64,000 nt of DNA, from assembly GCA_035222895.1 (NCBI GenBank), contig JAVYIG010000875.1, positions 1 to 64,000 on the forward strand. Direction: 5' to 3'. The DNA comes from Strongylocentrotus droebachiensis. Lineage: Eukaryota > Echinodermata > Echinoidea > Camarodonta > Strongylocentrotidae. The notes beneath the pieces are model-generated. The model was not told the origin of the DNA. It saw only the letters and a list, made by a program, of their open reading frames with translations, and did not search any database. Below, one piece after another: positions 10,367-24,000 of the stretch. Within the stretch, counting starts at the first letter, position 1; each line of letters opens with the position of its first letter. Both the position numbers and the translations under genes were made by a program.

Positions 10367-10872
10367 TATGCCGAAAGGGTGGGTAGGGTAGCGTCGCGTT
10401 GACTTGAACGCGACCATTCGTCCAAAGCCCCCCCGGTTTGACCGAAAGGGTGCGTTGACTAGTCTTCCACATCAGTCGTTTATAATAGAATTTAAGGAAT
10501 AGAAATCTAAGTCGTTTAAATTAAAATAATCAAAATAGAAACAGATTAAAAATTAAATTAAACTAGTTTTTACGTAGTCTTGCAGATCAGACGTTTATAA
10601 GAATTAAATCAATAAATAACAAGAAACACAATTAAATAATTTACTATGATATCTGAAATGTCTAATAAAGGTGTTTACCTAGTCTTGCATATTAGTCGTT
10701 TATTTATTAAAATAACGAAAAATGATGTCCATTTCTTTCTATGTATGGAATTCAGAAAGCGACACGACACTCCCAACGCACCCTTTCGACCAAACGGGGG
10801 GCTTTGGACGAATGGTCGCGTTCAAGTCAACGCGCTGCAACGCGACGCTACCCACCCTTTCGGCATAAGCCC
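10367..10872. mobile_element. Fold-back MITE upstream of LIG4, ~505 bp
   Basis: Terminal inverted repeats of ~95 bp begin GGCTTATGCCGAAAGGG and end CCCTTTCGGCATAAGCC. ATTTGCTT occurs directly outside both ends (about 10358 and 10873), an apparent 8-bp target duplication pointing to a hAT or P-like mechanism. Internally the phrase TAGTCTTGCA(G/T)AT(C/T)AG(A/T)CGTTTAT recurs in an AT-rich core. There is no coding capacity. Confidence 0.8.
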
Positions 10873-11243
10873 ATTTGCTTGATTACATGATTTACAGACT
10901 TTTCAAATATTGGGTTTCAAAAGTTCAAAATCAAATTTTAGATAAATATTTTCGTCTCCTCATACACGTATGATGTACCCTGTACCAATCCCGGCTAATG
11001 CACACAGAAGCCTAGTGTGTGGTCAATTCTAAGACATACAGCTCTGCCAGAGTAGAAGCTTGTTTTTTTTATCCTTGTTACCAATCATCCAGCTCATTAA
11101 CTTCTGTAACTTTTCCACTAAGACTTATCAAGTGGCACTCCATAGCATTTTCTTTTTTGACTAAAACATATACCACTTCATGAACTGAATGCTTTTGATT
11201 TTGGGAATTGAACCACTGTTCTCTTCTTTTTCTGTAGGTACAA

Positions 11244-14200
11244 ATGGCTAGTGCCAACCAGCAGCCCTCTGCAGGCACTTCTACAGGAGCTAGCACGGAG
11301 CCAGAGGGGCCAACCGTTGCAAGCCAGATCCCTTTTGTACAGCTTTGTGGGTTCCTAGAGAAAGTCCAGAAGAAGAAGGGGAGCGATGCAAAGAAACTTC
11401 TCTTCAAGGAATTCTTAGAAAAATGGAGAGAATTCCACAAGGTGATGCATGTCAAGAACCCAGACACGGTTAGGACTGATGATTTGCTATATTATTTAAT
11501 CAATCAATCAAAAGTTTTCCTAATTTTCTCCTTTTATTCTGACAATAGATCTTAATGAAATTATGAGACACTTCTTGTATGTGTGTGTGTGTGTGTTTGG
11601 GGGGGGGGGGGGTGGCAATGTTCAATTTGTGTGTGTTCTACAGACCCTATTATAAATGAACGTATTTGAAATAAAATTTTGTAAGAAGATGTGAACATCA
11701 GCACACATATGTAGGTAGCAATACTTTTTAAAATTTCTGCCTACTTTTGTCCTGTATTTATTAAATCTCATCATATAATTTTCTCTTCCTTGTAAACAGA
11801 CAGATAATTTCTATCCAGCAATGCGACTACTGTTACCCCAACTTGAGAGAGAGAGAATGGCTTATGGCATCAAAGAGGTACTAGTAAATGTTTCTTTCCA
11901 TTCAATTTCCTAGTAAACATGCTATATCAAAACCAATCCTTTTTTTCATATGATTTTCCAAAATTATCTGTTTTGTATGACAAAGGTTTTTATAAACAAC
12001 ATTCATGTTAATTTGTTTGTAGAATGCAAGTGTAAGGGAAGGGGGGAGGGGGGGGGGGGGGGTGTTCAAAGGAGCTTTCCAAGTTTGCCAATTATGCCCC
12101 TGAGTGGAATATTTGGCAATTCTGAAAGTGATGTGTTGAATAAGAAAACAACTCTGTGTTCTTTATGTACCTATACAAACATTGCAAAAGATTTTTTTTT
12201 AGCTCATCCAGCCCGAAGGGCCCAATGAGCTTATGCCATGGCGTGGCGTCCGTCCGTTATTTTTCAACCGATTTTGATTCTGATTGTTTCATATGATAGG
12301 GCTTAGGAGGGGGATTTAAAAATTCTACACAGAATCGTGAAATTCATTATCTATGCTAATTTATGCAAATTTATTCGAAATCACAACAAAATGCTTCTTC
12401 ATTTTTCGACAGATTTTGATTTGGTTTGCCTTATCTAGTAGAACTAAATTTGGAACACTAAACTTCTACACAGAATTTTGAGATTTTGCTCCATTGATTA
12501 ATTATGGTACTTTATGCAAATTTATTCCAAAAATAATTAAAAAAATCACAAAAAATGCTTCTTCTCCTTCATATTTCGATCCTTCCAGTTCAAAAGTGTA
12601 CCACATAAAATTTTCGATATTTTTTGTTGCGAGATGCGGATGAGCGCTACGTCATTGACGTTCTGGTTTATTTTATAAAGAAAGCTTTGAAGACCCTTAA
12701 ATCAGTTAAACAAATTCATTGTCTTTGGATATCTATTCTTGTCTTTTGCCTTTGCTGTGTAGCACACCCTAGCTAAGTTCTATATCGACATCTTTGGTTT
12801 AGCCAAAGAAAGCACTGATGCCAAGAAACTTCTTAACTACAGGGCTCCAACAGCTAAGCAGGTATTGAACATTGATTGATTATTGAACCGGGACACTGCT
12901 CTACAGCTGAGCCATCAAACAGCATTGTTTGAATTCTATAGAAATATATTGCCCATTGGTTCATTATTTTGAGACACTTTGTTTGAGTCATTACCATTGA
13001 CAAGAGGGAAAAATGAGAAGAAATTGACTTGGATAAAACCAGGTACCGGTAACTATTTCATAGAATGATGATGTATGTGATATATTTTGTTCCTATCTCG
13101 ATCATATATCACTGATAACGTGTTATTTCATGCACCCCCCTATAAGGTAGGTGTACCATTCCAATAACATTCAGAGGAATGGAGATTTTAGGTCATTCTG
13201 TCATTCAGATCAGTGGTGAGTTGTAAGGGGATGACATCACAATTTCTGACCACATTGACAATTTGTCTCTAAGATTCCATGATTTTCATGATTTTGAAAG
13301 ATTCATTACTTTTTTATTTAAAACAATAGGATTTTGAAATGAAAGCAGTTTTAGGGAATAATTAGATCCTAGGAAGGCCGGTTAAGATCCAAACTCACTT
13401 GTGAATGATTCATACCATGATCAATCTTTTGTACAGGAAGCTGGAGACTTTGCTAGTGTTGCTTTCTTTGTCCTGCGTAATAGATGCCCAGAGAGAGGAA
13501 GGCAAGTATGCTAAGTTTTTTGTGTAGTGGTGGTTATTTTACCTGACTGCTAAAAAAGCATAAATGCTTGTTATAGTAAGCAACCAGAGGAACGACGACT
13601 TAAGGTCTTCTCTGAGAGACCTGATAATGATGATTAATGCCTTACCAAAGGGCACTAGCGCATCGACTTTGTTTCGAACTCGGGTCACCAGATTACAAGA
13701 CCATTGCTCTACCAACTGAGCTATCGTGCCTCCTCTAACATTCTTAGACATTTACACCATATGGAATTACCCCCTGAGACTACTACCTTCCTCTCCCTGA
13801 CAACAAACCCAATAAAGTAGCATTACCAGACAGGTAATTGCTTTATTTGGGTTGCCTAGAGAGAGAGAGAGAGAGAGGGGGGGGGGGGGGGGGGGGGCTA
13901 GTTGTCTTAGTACACTTTGCAATGAATACAATGAAACAATTGAGAATGATCCTATTTGTGTGGATTTAAATTAATAAATTTTGAATTGAATTGAATGAAT
14001 ACTGACTCATTTTGCATGCCTGAAGATTGATTACTTTTTTGAAATTTCCCTAGCTATGCTCAGAGGACAGATAATTGTCTTATGAGATAATTTATGTCTT
14101 TGGTGACCCTTTCTAATATTTCTCACAAAAATAGAGGATGAATTTATAATAAGCTCACGCACGCCAGCTCTTCTCCACTCCTAACGACGGATACCGGTAG

Positions 14201-15058
14201 TCAACCTAAGAAAGATAACCAACAGTCCTTTTCAGGACTATACACCCCCAAGAAAGATTACCGAGTCAGAGTCCTTTTCAGCACCCCTCAACCCTCTCTT
14301 TCTCTCACACATGGTGCACCCGCAAGCCTACTGTATATGAATTTATAATGTGTAGCAGCTTTAGAGCCCCCGTAAATGGGTTTTGAATCTGTTTAAATTA
14401 TGGAGTATGTTTAAAGTGTCTACCCAAATAAGAAATATACCTTTCCCTGTATATAACTTTAGTGTATATTGCACATTTAATATTTTTAAAACAATGGCTA
14501 GCAACAAAAAAGTCACTTGATTTTCCTTGCTCATGTATTCAAAGGAAATTTGAAAATACTCATATTTTAGCTACTATTTTTGACCGATATAAATGAATAA
14601 TTTTTCTCTTGCAGCTTGACCATTAAGGATGTGAATGACCATCTTGACTCTATCGCTCTCAACAATGCTACCAAGAAGAAGGACTTGGTCAAGCAAAGTT
14701 TGTTGACCTTACTCAGGAAAACCAGCGCCATCGAACAGAAGTGGTTCATACGTATGATTATGAAGGTACATCATGTCCATTTGTATTTTCATTTTCAAGG
14801 ACAATTTATTTGGAAGATATGTGTGAATATATGACATATACCCACTATCCTACTTAAGTTCTTCATATTTGATGATAATTGTCTGCATACACTGAATGGA
14901 CTTAACATGCTGTGTATGTACATGTATCTTTAAGAAATGTAACACTGTTGGGCTCCAATAGAAAGTCAAACTCTTTAAGAAAACCCCCAAGGTATTCAGA
15001 CATTTATTACATTTGGGTTGAAGAACAGTTTTAGATGACTGTGTACAGATGTAACACA

Positions 15059-15091
<33 letters not shown>

Positions 15092-18000
15092 GGTGGTGGT
15101 GGTGGTGGTGGTGGCGGCGGCGGCGGCGGCTTTGTAGCGTCGTTAGTTTGCTCCACTGGGCACTTATGTCTCTTTCTCAAATCCACGACATTTCCATAAA
15201 TATTGTCAAGAGGATTACTGATTTCATTAATGATAAAAAGCATTAGAGTTGATATTTAAACCATAAGGGGTTTGCTATTAACGACCAATTTATTGGTGAG
15301 AGAAAGTTAACTCAGATTTATATATTCCTTGTTTTGGCAGGAAATGAAAGTTGGTCTCAGTCAGCAGTCCATTCTTGGAACCTTTCATCCCGATGCAGAA
15401 GATTTGTTCAACGTTACCAACAGTCTCTCAAAGGTAAAAGCACATTTAAATGACTTTTTTAAAGTGTACTGATCACCAAAAACATGTTTTGCTCTTGATG
15501 TAAGGGGTTCCATCTTGCTATACTGTAGTCAAACTGTATGAGCTTCACATTTTTCTTCAACACAGAGATATTGCAGTTTGAATACTCTCCCTATGAACCG
15601 TAGACTACTTAACACATGTGTACCCACTGGCATAGAATAGAGCTCATACATATATTTTTATGTTATCCTTTGTTTTCTTCATACTCCTTAACAGTTTACC
15701 TACAGAATGCCAGATCAAGATTTGTTAGGTTAATTATACACAATTTTTTTTTAAAGGCGATTGGTACGCTTTGAAATGTAAAACCACATTTAAAAAGGCT
15801 GTCTCCAATGGAATGTTTAAAGCATTGATGCTTGATCAATCATGTACCGGTATACATAAAGGTAAAATGTTTTTTTTTTAATTTTTGATACTCCACAAAG
15901 GTGGTTTATTGGGAGAGGGGGAGGTTCAACACACTCCTTTTGAACATATAGGAATAATTGAAGCTATTCTCCAAAATGTATTCTGCTCTCAAAATCTATT
16001 CGTTGTTGAATATGAAATACATTTAAAAATTGTATTAAACTCTGTTTCTGGTTTTTATGTTTGTCATTCAAGCTTGAATCTTGTTTTTATTCTTTTATAG
16101 GTTTGCAGTGATCTGTCTAGCCCGAGTGTGAGATTGAATGAGATTGCCATCAGCGTCTTCAGTCCTTTCAGTCCTATGCTGGGTGAAAGAGCCAAAATAA
16201 CTGGGGTGGGTACCAGGTCGTGTCAATGTCAATACTCAGGAAAAGTTTGTTCAGAACAGCAGAAAATGGAGCTGAATGATGATCTTCTATTGTTTAAACT
16301 ATACCCATCTCTCATTCTCATTTCCAGTGCATAAATTCCATGTAATAATGTGCTATGTTATTGTTTGTATAACAACTGCTTCATGAAGAAGTACATGTAA
16401 ACATTTTTTAAATTAAAATTACTGAAATCATTGCAAAGAGAAATTGTTATTTCCATTGAAATTAGAGTTCAGAAAATCTTGCCCTTTGCCTTCTTGAGAC
16501 TATATGATGCCTCTTGATTTCACAATTTTGAGATCTACTCGGCCAATATTTAAACCATTTCACCCTGAAGCATTTAATATTTGTGCAATAATGTTGGGAT
16601 ACCAAAAGTGTCATACCTAGGGGGTGTTTCACAAAGATCCTAATTCAAACTTAACAAAGATCCTGAGTTGGACTTAAACATTATGGAGAGCCATTTGTAG
16701 CCTTAAAATCAAACATTCAAGTATTTTAGACTTTGCATAAATTTCACATCAACAACATGCAATCTCCTCGATAATAGAAAATATGATTGATTTGAATCTA
16801 CATTTTATGCCGTTTAAATAACTTTTACAAAATATTTTCAAAGATGTTAACTGCTTTCCATAATTGTTAAGTCCAACTTAGAGATAAGTTCAACTTAAGA
16901 TCTTTGTGAAACACCCCCAAGGTCCTTCTGCTTTATTAATTATTGACTTGTCTGTCTGTCTACATGAAGGTTGAGCGTATGATGGAGCACAAAGGTTTCC
17001 TGATTGAAACCAAACTAGATGGAGAGAGAATGCAGCTTCACAAAGAAGGAGACAAGTACATGTACTTCTCAAGAAGGTAAGTGTCTAGGACAACAACAAA
17101 AAATGGCCCAGAAACTGTCGCAAAAAGAGTCACCATGAAGTACAATTGTTTTCTGTCAATGGATTCTTATGCATAAAAATCTCTCAAAAAATTAGTTTGA
17201 CTTTTAAGTACCCCCTTTTCAAATAAATCATTAAACATGATGTTTCTAATGTACTTACTATGCTTTTGTAATGGAAGTCTTATCCCTCCTGTTTGTGTTG
17301 TAGGTCTCATGACTATTCTGGATCCTTTGGTAAGAGCCCAATGGAAGGGAGCTTGACACCATACATTGCAAACTGCTTCAAGAGGTCAGTTACTTACCTG
17401 TGTCTTGATATTTCCTGTTTTAGATACATGTTGCTGAGCAAATTATTTCTCTCTATGTCTATCTGTCTGTCTGTCTCTCTCTCTATCTCTCGCTCTCTCT
17501 CTGCCTGTCTGTCTCTCTGTCTCTGTCTCTCTTTCTATCTCTGCCTGTCTCTCTCTCTCTTTCTCACTGCATTATCCCAAGAACATTGGTGATCATGCTG
17601 CTTGGTACTGTCACTCCTTTCTCATCATTCTGTTTCTTTATGCTGTCTATCCCAAGCACCCTTCTTCCTGTTCCTTTCTTCCCCTTGATCTTTCTGTCAG
17701 AGGCAGATTCTCTAACCCTCCTTTACATAACAAATTACCCAATAATCCTATCTACCAGGGCATCGTTTCACAAAACCATCAAAAGTACAAGTTCGCTGGC
17801 ATCCCACTTAAATCTGTGTTAATTATAATGCAAACGAACTTGTACTTGTGACGGTTTCATGAGATGATGCCCTAATCTTTAGTCCATTTCCATTATTTTT
17901 TTGAATGAACATGTTGTGGAAGGTTCAAAGCATGAGCAGTTAGAATGAGCATTTCTAAAATTATTTGACATTATCAAGTAAATGTAAATTGTTAAGGACT

Positions 18001-21000
18001 GTGATGTTTTACTTTTGCAGTAATGTTCATTCCTGCATATTGGATGGTGAGATGTGTGCCTTCAATTCAGAGACCAAAGCTTTTATGTGAGTATACCAAG
18101 CTGTTATTATTTCAAGAAACTATTCTGCTTTGTTTAATGCAATTAATATAGCCCCGAAATTCTCAAAGTTTGCTAATAAATAATTGTTAACATACTTGAT
18201 GCATATATAGTGAAAGCCGCCTTAGCGTCAACTTGTAGAATACATTTCCATTACATGTAGAAAGACCACTCTTCTCTATAACAGACCACATTTTTTTTCT
18301 ATATTCCATGAAGATTGATGCTATGAAACTTGACTCAGAATTGAAATTAATGACAAAGCTCACTAGTATAATTACCTGTACCCGAACTCGATCTTTTCTT
18401 AAACACAGAATTATGTCTCTTTTCCAAATACAGCTCAAAGGGAGAAAACTTTGACATCAAAAGCCTGCGAGATGAAGAAGGTAAGACGAAGGTTAATTGT
18501 TTGAAGCAGTCCTACCTATAACTGGTTTTATACTGAACCTGCAAGTTCCTAGATTCAACACCACTGAAAATGCATCTTCTAGGGACATAAAATTATCATC
18601 AAGTGATTAAATACTCTTGCAATGAAATGCCTGTATTGTTTGCTATCAGAGCTACAAGGTCACTTTGAATTCATTAGGAATATTACCATGGCAACTTGTT
18701 TACGCAGAAACAGAGTAACAGAAATATGATCATTTTGAGGCATGCAGGTTTACACCTTGCGCTCCATAGATCAGCTGACTATATTTGCCCAAATGTTAGT
18801 AGTCCTTTATGGATACCAGTCTGGTTTCATTTGCCACTACAATTTGCTGTGATACCTTTACAGGAACCAATTAAATTTCAATGACATTTATATTTGTATT
18901 TATGTGAAGTTATTCCTTTATATTTTATTTTTTTCTTCGTTTTTAGATGTTCAGGTGTGTTATGCTGTGTTTGATGTCCTCCTTGTGAACGATACCAAAC
19001 TTGCAAACCGCCCTCTTAAGGAGAGACTCAACTACTTACCAAAGTAAGTCCAAGGCTGTGTTACATCAAGTTCTTTTGAAAGTATTCTTTGAAAGTAGGT
19101 TTTATATAAAGGGTACCAATTGCCAACTTTAATATTTTTTAGCCCTAGATTTCTGTTTGAAAGATTTGAATTTAAAACCTTTAAATACAGTACTGTTATG
19201 TTATTCATACTTTCAAAAAAGGGTGCAAAAAGTAACTGTTACTCGTACTCAAATATCTGTATGTTATGAAATACAAAAACGTGAATTGCACTATGCTAAT
19301 TATGCTTTAAAAACGTGTGGTAAACTGCCATGGTTACTTTATCATAGCTTATTTGAACAAGCCGTAAGTCAGGAAACCTTACATATGTCTCTATCTGGTA
19401 GCATATCTTTGCAGTCTTGATTTCCTTGGAATGTGAATTATGTTTCATGTCAAGGCTAAAGTGTATGTTTGTGTTCAATTTCGGTTGTAGAGTGTTCACT
19501 GTAATTGAAGGAAGAATGGTCTTGGTGGAAAGGAGAGATGCATCGACAAAGTAAGTTTATTTTGTTATGTTCCCTTGTCTCAAAACAGTAAAAAAAAAAA
19601 AAAAAAGTGCCCTGACATAATCTATTGGTTTCTCTTCTTTTTAATCCTTACTTTATTGCAACAGAAAATTGCGTTATAAAATAATTTGTTGTCATATCAA
19701 ACTGAATTGAATATATAGAAGTGCGTTGGCCCTTTAATTTAGCCCTGCACTTTGGTCCTTTAATTTTAAACCCGAAGTTCTGGGGTGCAATTATTTTTTT
19801 AAGGTTGGGTATATGGTGTAGGTTTAGGTATAGTGTTGAGTTCAGGGTTGAAGTTGGGAATCTGATAAATGCTAGGAATTGGTTCCGGAGCAGTTGTTGT
19901 TGTAGCATGATTTATACAGTCCAATCTTTGTACTCAAAGAAATGTTTCTGATCCATGAATGGTATTTGTTTTACAAAATCATGAAGGCAGGTTAAAGGGT
20001 ACACGTTTGAAGTATTTCATTTCAACTAGACAGTAAAATATACAAATGAAGATCAAGGAAAATGAAAGCAGGATTCAAACAAACGTGTCACATGATATGT
20101 TGATTTCAAACTTGGGTTCTATTAACTATGTGTATCATCAATTCTGCTCTGAAAGAAATGCATTAGAGTATTATCATGTCAAGACAAAAGAAGCACACTT
20201 TTACTTTCCATGACTGGCATCTCACTTTGATTTTGACATTGCTTAGTACATCAGTCACACCAACGAGTCTGACAGCAGACGGAACAAGAAGTTTCATATC
20301 TCCCAATGGCCAAAAATTGGTCGGTTTGGAGTCTGTTTGGCGGTGTGACTAGGTATGACTCACTCTCTCTCTCTTTCTCTCTCTCGCAGGGCAGAGGTTG
20401 TAGAGGCATTGAATGAGGCTATAGATAAAAGAGAAGAAGGAATCGTCGTGAAGCATCCAGAGTCAACTTATCGACCTGACAAGAGGAAAGGTCTGAATGT
20501 CTGAAATTGTTGATTTGTAATTATTTTGTTTTAGGGTAACTTTCTACCATAACTGTGAAATAGGTTGTTTTAATTGCTTAGTCTTTTTGAAATAACATAT
20601 TTTGTCTATAAAGTAAGATTGCCTTTCATCTTGAAATTCAGAATAAGCTCATGAGTTATGAAGTTTGATGACATTGAACGCTCACTTGTTATCACAGCAA
20701 AAGAAAAAGAGAGAATGTATGACAATTGAAAGTCCTGAAACATAATATGATAGTTCAAGTACATACAGTATATCACAACGTGGTGGAGCTGTAAAACATT
20801 ACTGCTCAAGAGCTATTCATTTGTGTGGTTTTCAAATAGAATTCTAACCTTGGTTCTTTTTTTAAACTTGTACATGTAAATTATATGGTACAACTTGGAA
20901 GGATGAGATGCTTTTTGAATACTTTTGATGACTAGTGTGACACCAGAAAATTTGTTGGCTTTACAAGTAGTCAAGATTAGTGAAAGTTTCATGTCTTGAA

Positions 21001-24000
21001 AATTAATCATTTTATTGCCATGGGTGAGGTGGGGGAATGATGAAAATGATTCAATTTTGTAGCAGTGCATAAATTGTTCAACATTTCCATTTTGTTCCAT
21101 TGTAGGTAGTGGTTGGTTGAAGATCAAACCTGAGTATGTCGACAATCTGATGGATGAGTTGGACCTTCTTATCGTTGGAGGATACTTTGGCAAAGGGGTA
21201 AGACAACACATACCGGTAGATTGTTTGCCAAGAGCCACAGGGGTGTTCACTCCTAATGAGATAATCATGAATGGTTCTGGTTCTCTGCAGACAAAATACA
21301 TATATTATACTTCATGTTGTATTGTTATAAAGTAATTGTCATATCTGGATAGATCTATTTTTTAATTTGTAATTTTACATTTTTTAAATTTGGAATTCCT
21401 CCTAATTCAGTTGCATGTCACATGTCTTGTTTGTAAGAATGTTTGACTGTCTTTGAGTATATCAAAATTGTTCACTCTTAGATGTGCCAGAACAACTGGT
21501 TTTCTAAATGTTCCAATGAATTCTCTAAACCAAGGTATTTTGTTTTACCTCTTTGTTTTACCTCTTTGTTTTACTAGTATCGGTCGCAGCTCGTCTCACA
21601 TTTCCTCTGCGCACTAGCTGTACCTCCAAGCAGGGAAGGAGACCATCCAAAGATCTTTTACTCCTTTTGTAAGGTAAGGATTATCTTATACAGTAGGCTT
21701 GCGGTTGCACCATGTGAGAGAGGGGGAGGATTCTCGGTAATATTTCTTTCTTGATTGTGTGAAGTCCTGAAAAAGACTGTTGGTTACCTTTCTTAGCTTA
21801 TAGTAGCAAGGAGAACTATAGCACGAGTTGAAGAGGATGGGTGGTAGGAGTGGCTCGACGTTTCGAACAGGTTGACTATCCGTCAGGAGGATTATCTTGC
21901 TCTACTCGTCTTATGTTCATGCTTGAGATGCTAACAGTTAACCATAATAATAATAATAGTGGGTTCTTGTATAGCGCTCATGCCTGTCAGACTTGACACT
22001 CCTGGCGTTTCACAAGTATTACCCCGGTTTGAGCATGGCTGCCACTGGTCCTTTTGGTATTTCAAGGAAGTAACTCCTGCCAGGTGCCCATTTACCTCAC
22101 CTGGGTCGGATTTATGTCTTGCCAAAGGACATTAGTGATGCGGCGGGATTTGAACCATGTGATCCAGTCTGATGATGTATCCCCCAATTCATAAAGAATA
22201 AATGATAGAGGAAAGGGGAGAGGGGGTCAGAATATCATATGATTGTTACATACCTTATTTATGTGAGACAGGCAACATCATATTGTAGGTGTAGGGCAAA
22301 CATTTTTTAATTTTCTTAAATTATGACTGCATCAAATGAACTTACTGCATTATGAAAACTACAAAATAGATGATATCTGTGAAAGAATCTTGGTGGAAAA
22401 TGTATAGAAGTGGAGTTGGGAGCAGATTTAATAAATCAAGCTAATACTTGAGGCCCGAGTACGTAACATTGGGCCTCATTCGAGATTGTGCATTTCAGTC
22501 GGTGCGATTTTCAGCAAGTTCTGTTTATTTTTATATACATTACTGGTTCAAACAACCCATCTACTGAATGATGAATTAATTGAAGCCTCTACGATCTCTT
22601 GAAATGCAATGCCAACATTAATATTGAAGATTGTCTTTAGATTTGATTCATCTCAATCAAAATTGTTGCTATTTTCCTTAGGTCGGATCGGGATACACTT
22701 TACAGGAGCTCCTTGATTTCAACCAGAAACTTGCCAAGCACTGGAAGAAGTATGACAAAGAGAACCCACCTAGATGGTTACAATGCACAAGGGTAAGGGA
22801 AAGTCTTTGATCAGTATTCATTAAATTGGTTTGTGATTGTTTACATGTTCCTTACATGAAGCGTGAGGGTAATATATGTGTAATTTGATTTATAAAAGTG
22901 GTGTATAAGTCAGATCTGATTTAAGTCTGTGGATCAACCTTTAAGAGTTTGAATTGTAAAAAATAATATGAGAGGAAAAGTACCTTAGCCTATAATGTTT
23001 TTGTTAACATTGTCATTTTTATACAGTTGAAGCTGATGTAAGCTGCGTTAAAAGAAATGAGTATGCTGTAGATGTGTATACTATAGTTTTAGCCACATAG
23101 AATGAACTTCTTGGAAATCCCCTAGTTTTAAGCAATTACACAAATTTCAGCCAACTAAAATCCATCACTCTTTGAAAATCAACTTCAATATCTCAAAAAG
23201 GTATTACCTGTCCATGTTGTTGAATTCATTGTCAGTTTCACTGCATATTAATGAGCACAATTCCATTGAGGGGTTTTTCCTGCAGTAGACTATGTATTTA
23301 AATTTCACCTCCCTTGCCGGAATAGATGCAAATCAGTTTCATATTAATATTCTGCCTACAGATTATTGTTTAGACCTAAATGTACTATAAATCTTGCACT
23401 GAATTCACCTGATAAATCTATTCTTATAAGCTATGTGTTTTCTAATATGCATACATGTATGTATATATATTTTGTTTGTAGGAGAAACCAGAGCTGTACG
23501 TGGAGCCCCAGCATTCCTTCATAGTTCAAGTCAAAGCTACCGAAATCAACTCATCTAATGTGTAAGTTCACATGAAGAGCACTGTAATATGTACACTTGG
23601 AATGAGCAAGACTGGGATTATGTATGCTAGGGTGGTCATCCATGAAAAGTGTTTGTGCAAGTAAATCATCTGAACTTTTATATTGCTCAACAGTACTAGC
23701 CTTTCTCTCATTTCTGTTTGATGAAAGGGAAATTAACCTCATTATACGAATGTGCATCGTGCCAAAATATGATTCACGTTGACGGTTGATCTAAATGATT
23801 TTAACTCCAAAATGATAACAGAAAATAAAGATCAAGGTATAGAAATATGTGTGGTTTTACAGTGTTACATTGAAGCTGCCATTTCCTTCACAAACTTACA
23901 TGCTTGACATAGTTATACCTGTACCATAGGGAAACTGACACTTAATAATAATCACAAATCCTATACATACTGGTATGGAGAAGAAGAAAGGAAGAAAAAA

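Noticed and set aside
13660..13733. Functional tRNA-Thr gene
   Set aside because: The acceptor stem cannot close and the tRNA part runs into a SINE body shared with another locus.
13539..13751. 70-aa ORF beginning [17 protein letters not shown]
   Set aside because: It is the translation of a tRNA-derived [13 protein letters not shown] peptides are a known by-product.
15031..15243. Poly-proline ORF
   Set aside because: It is the antisense of a GGT/GGC triplet microsatellite inside a LIG4 intron.
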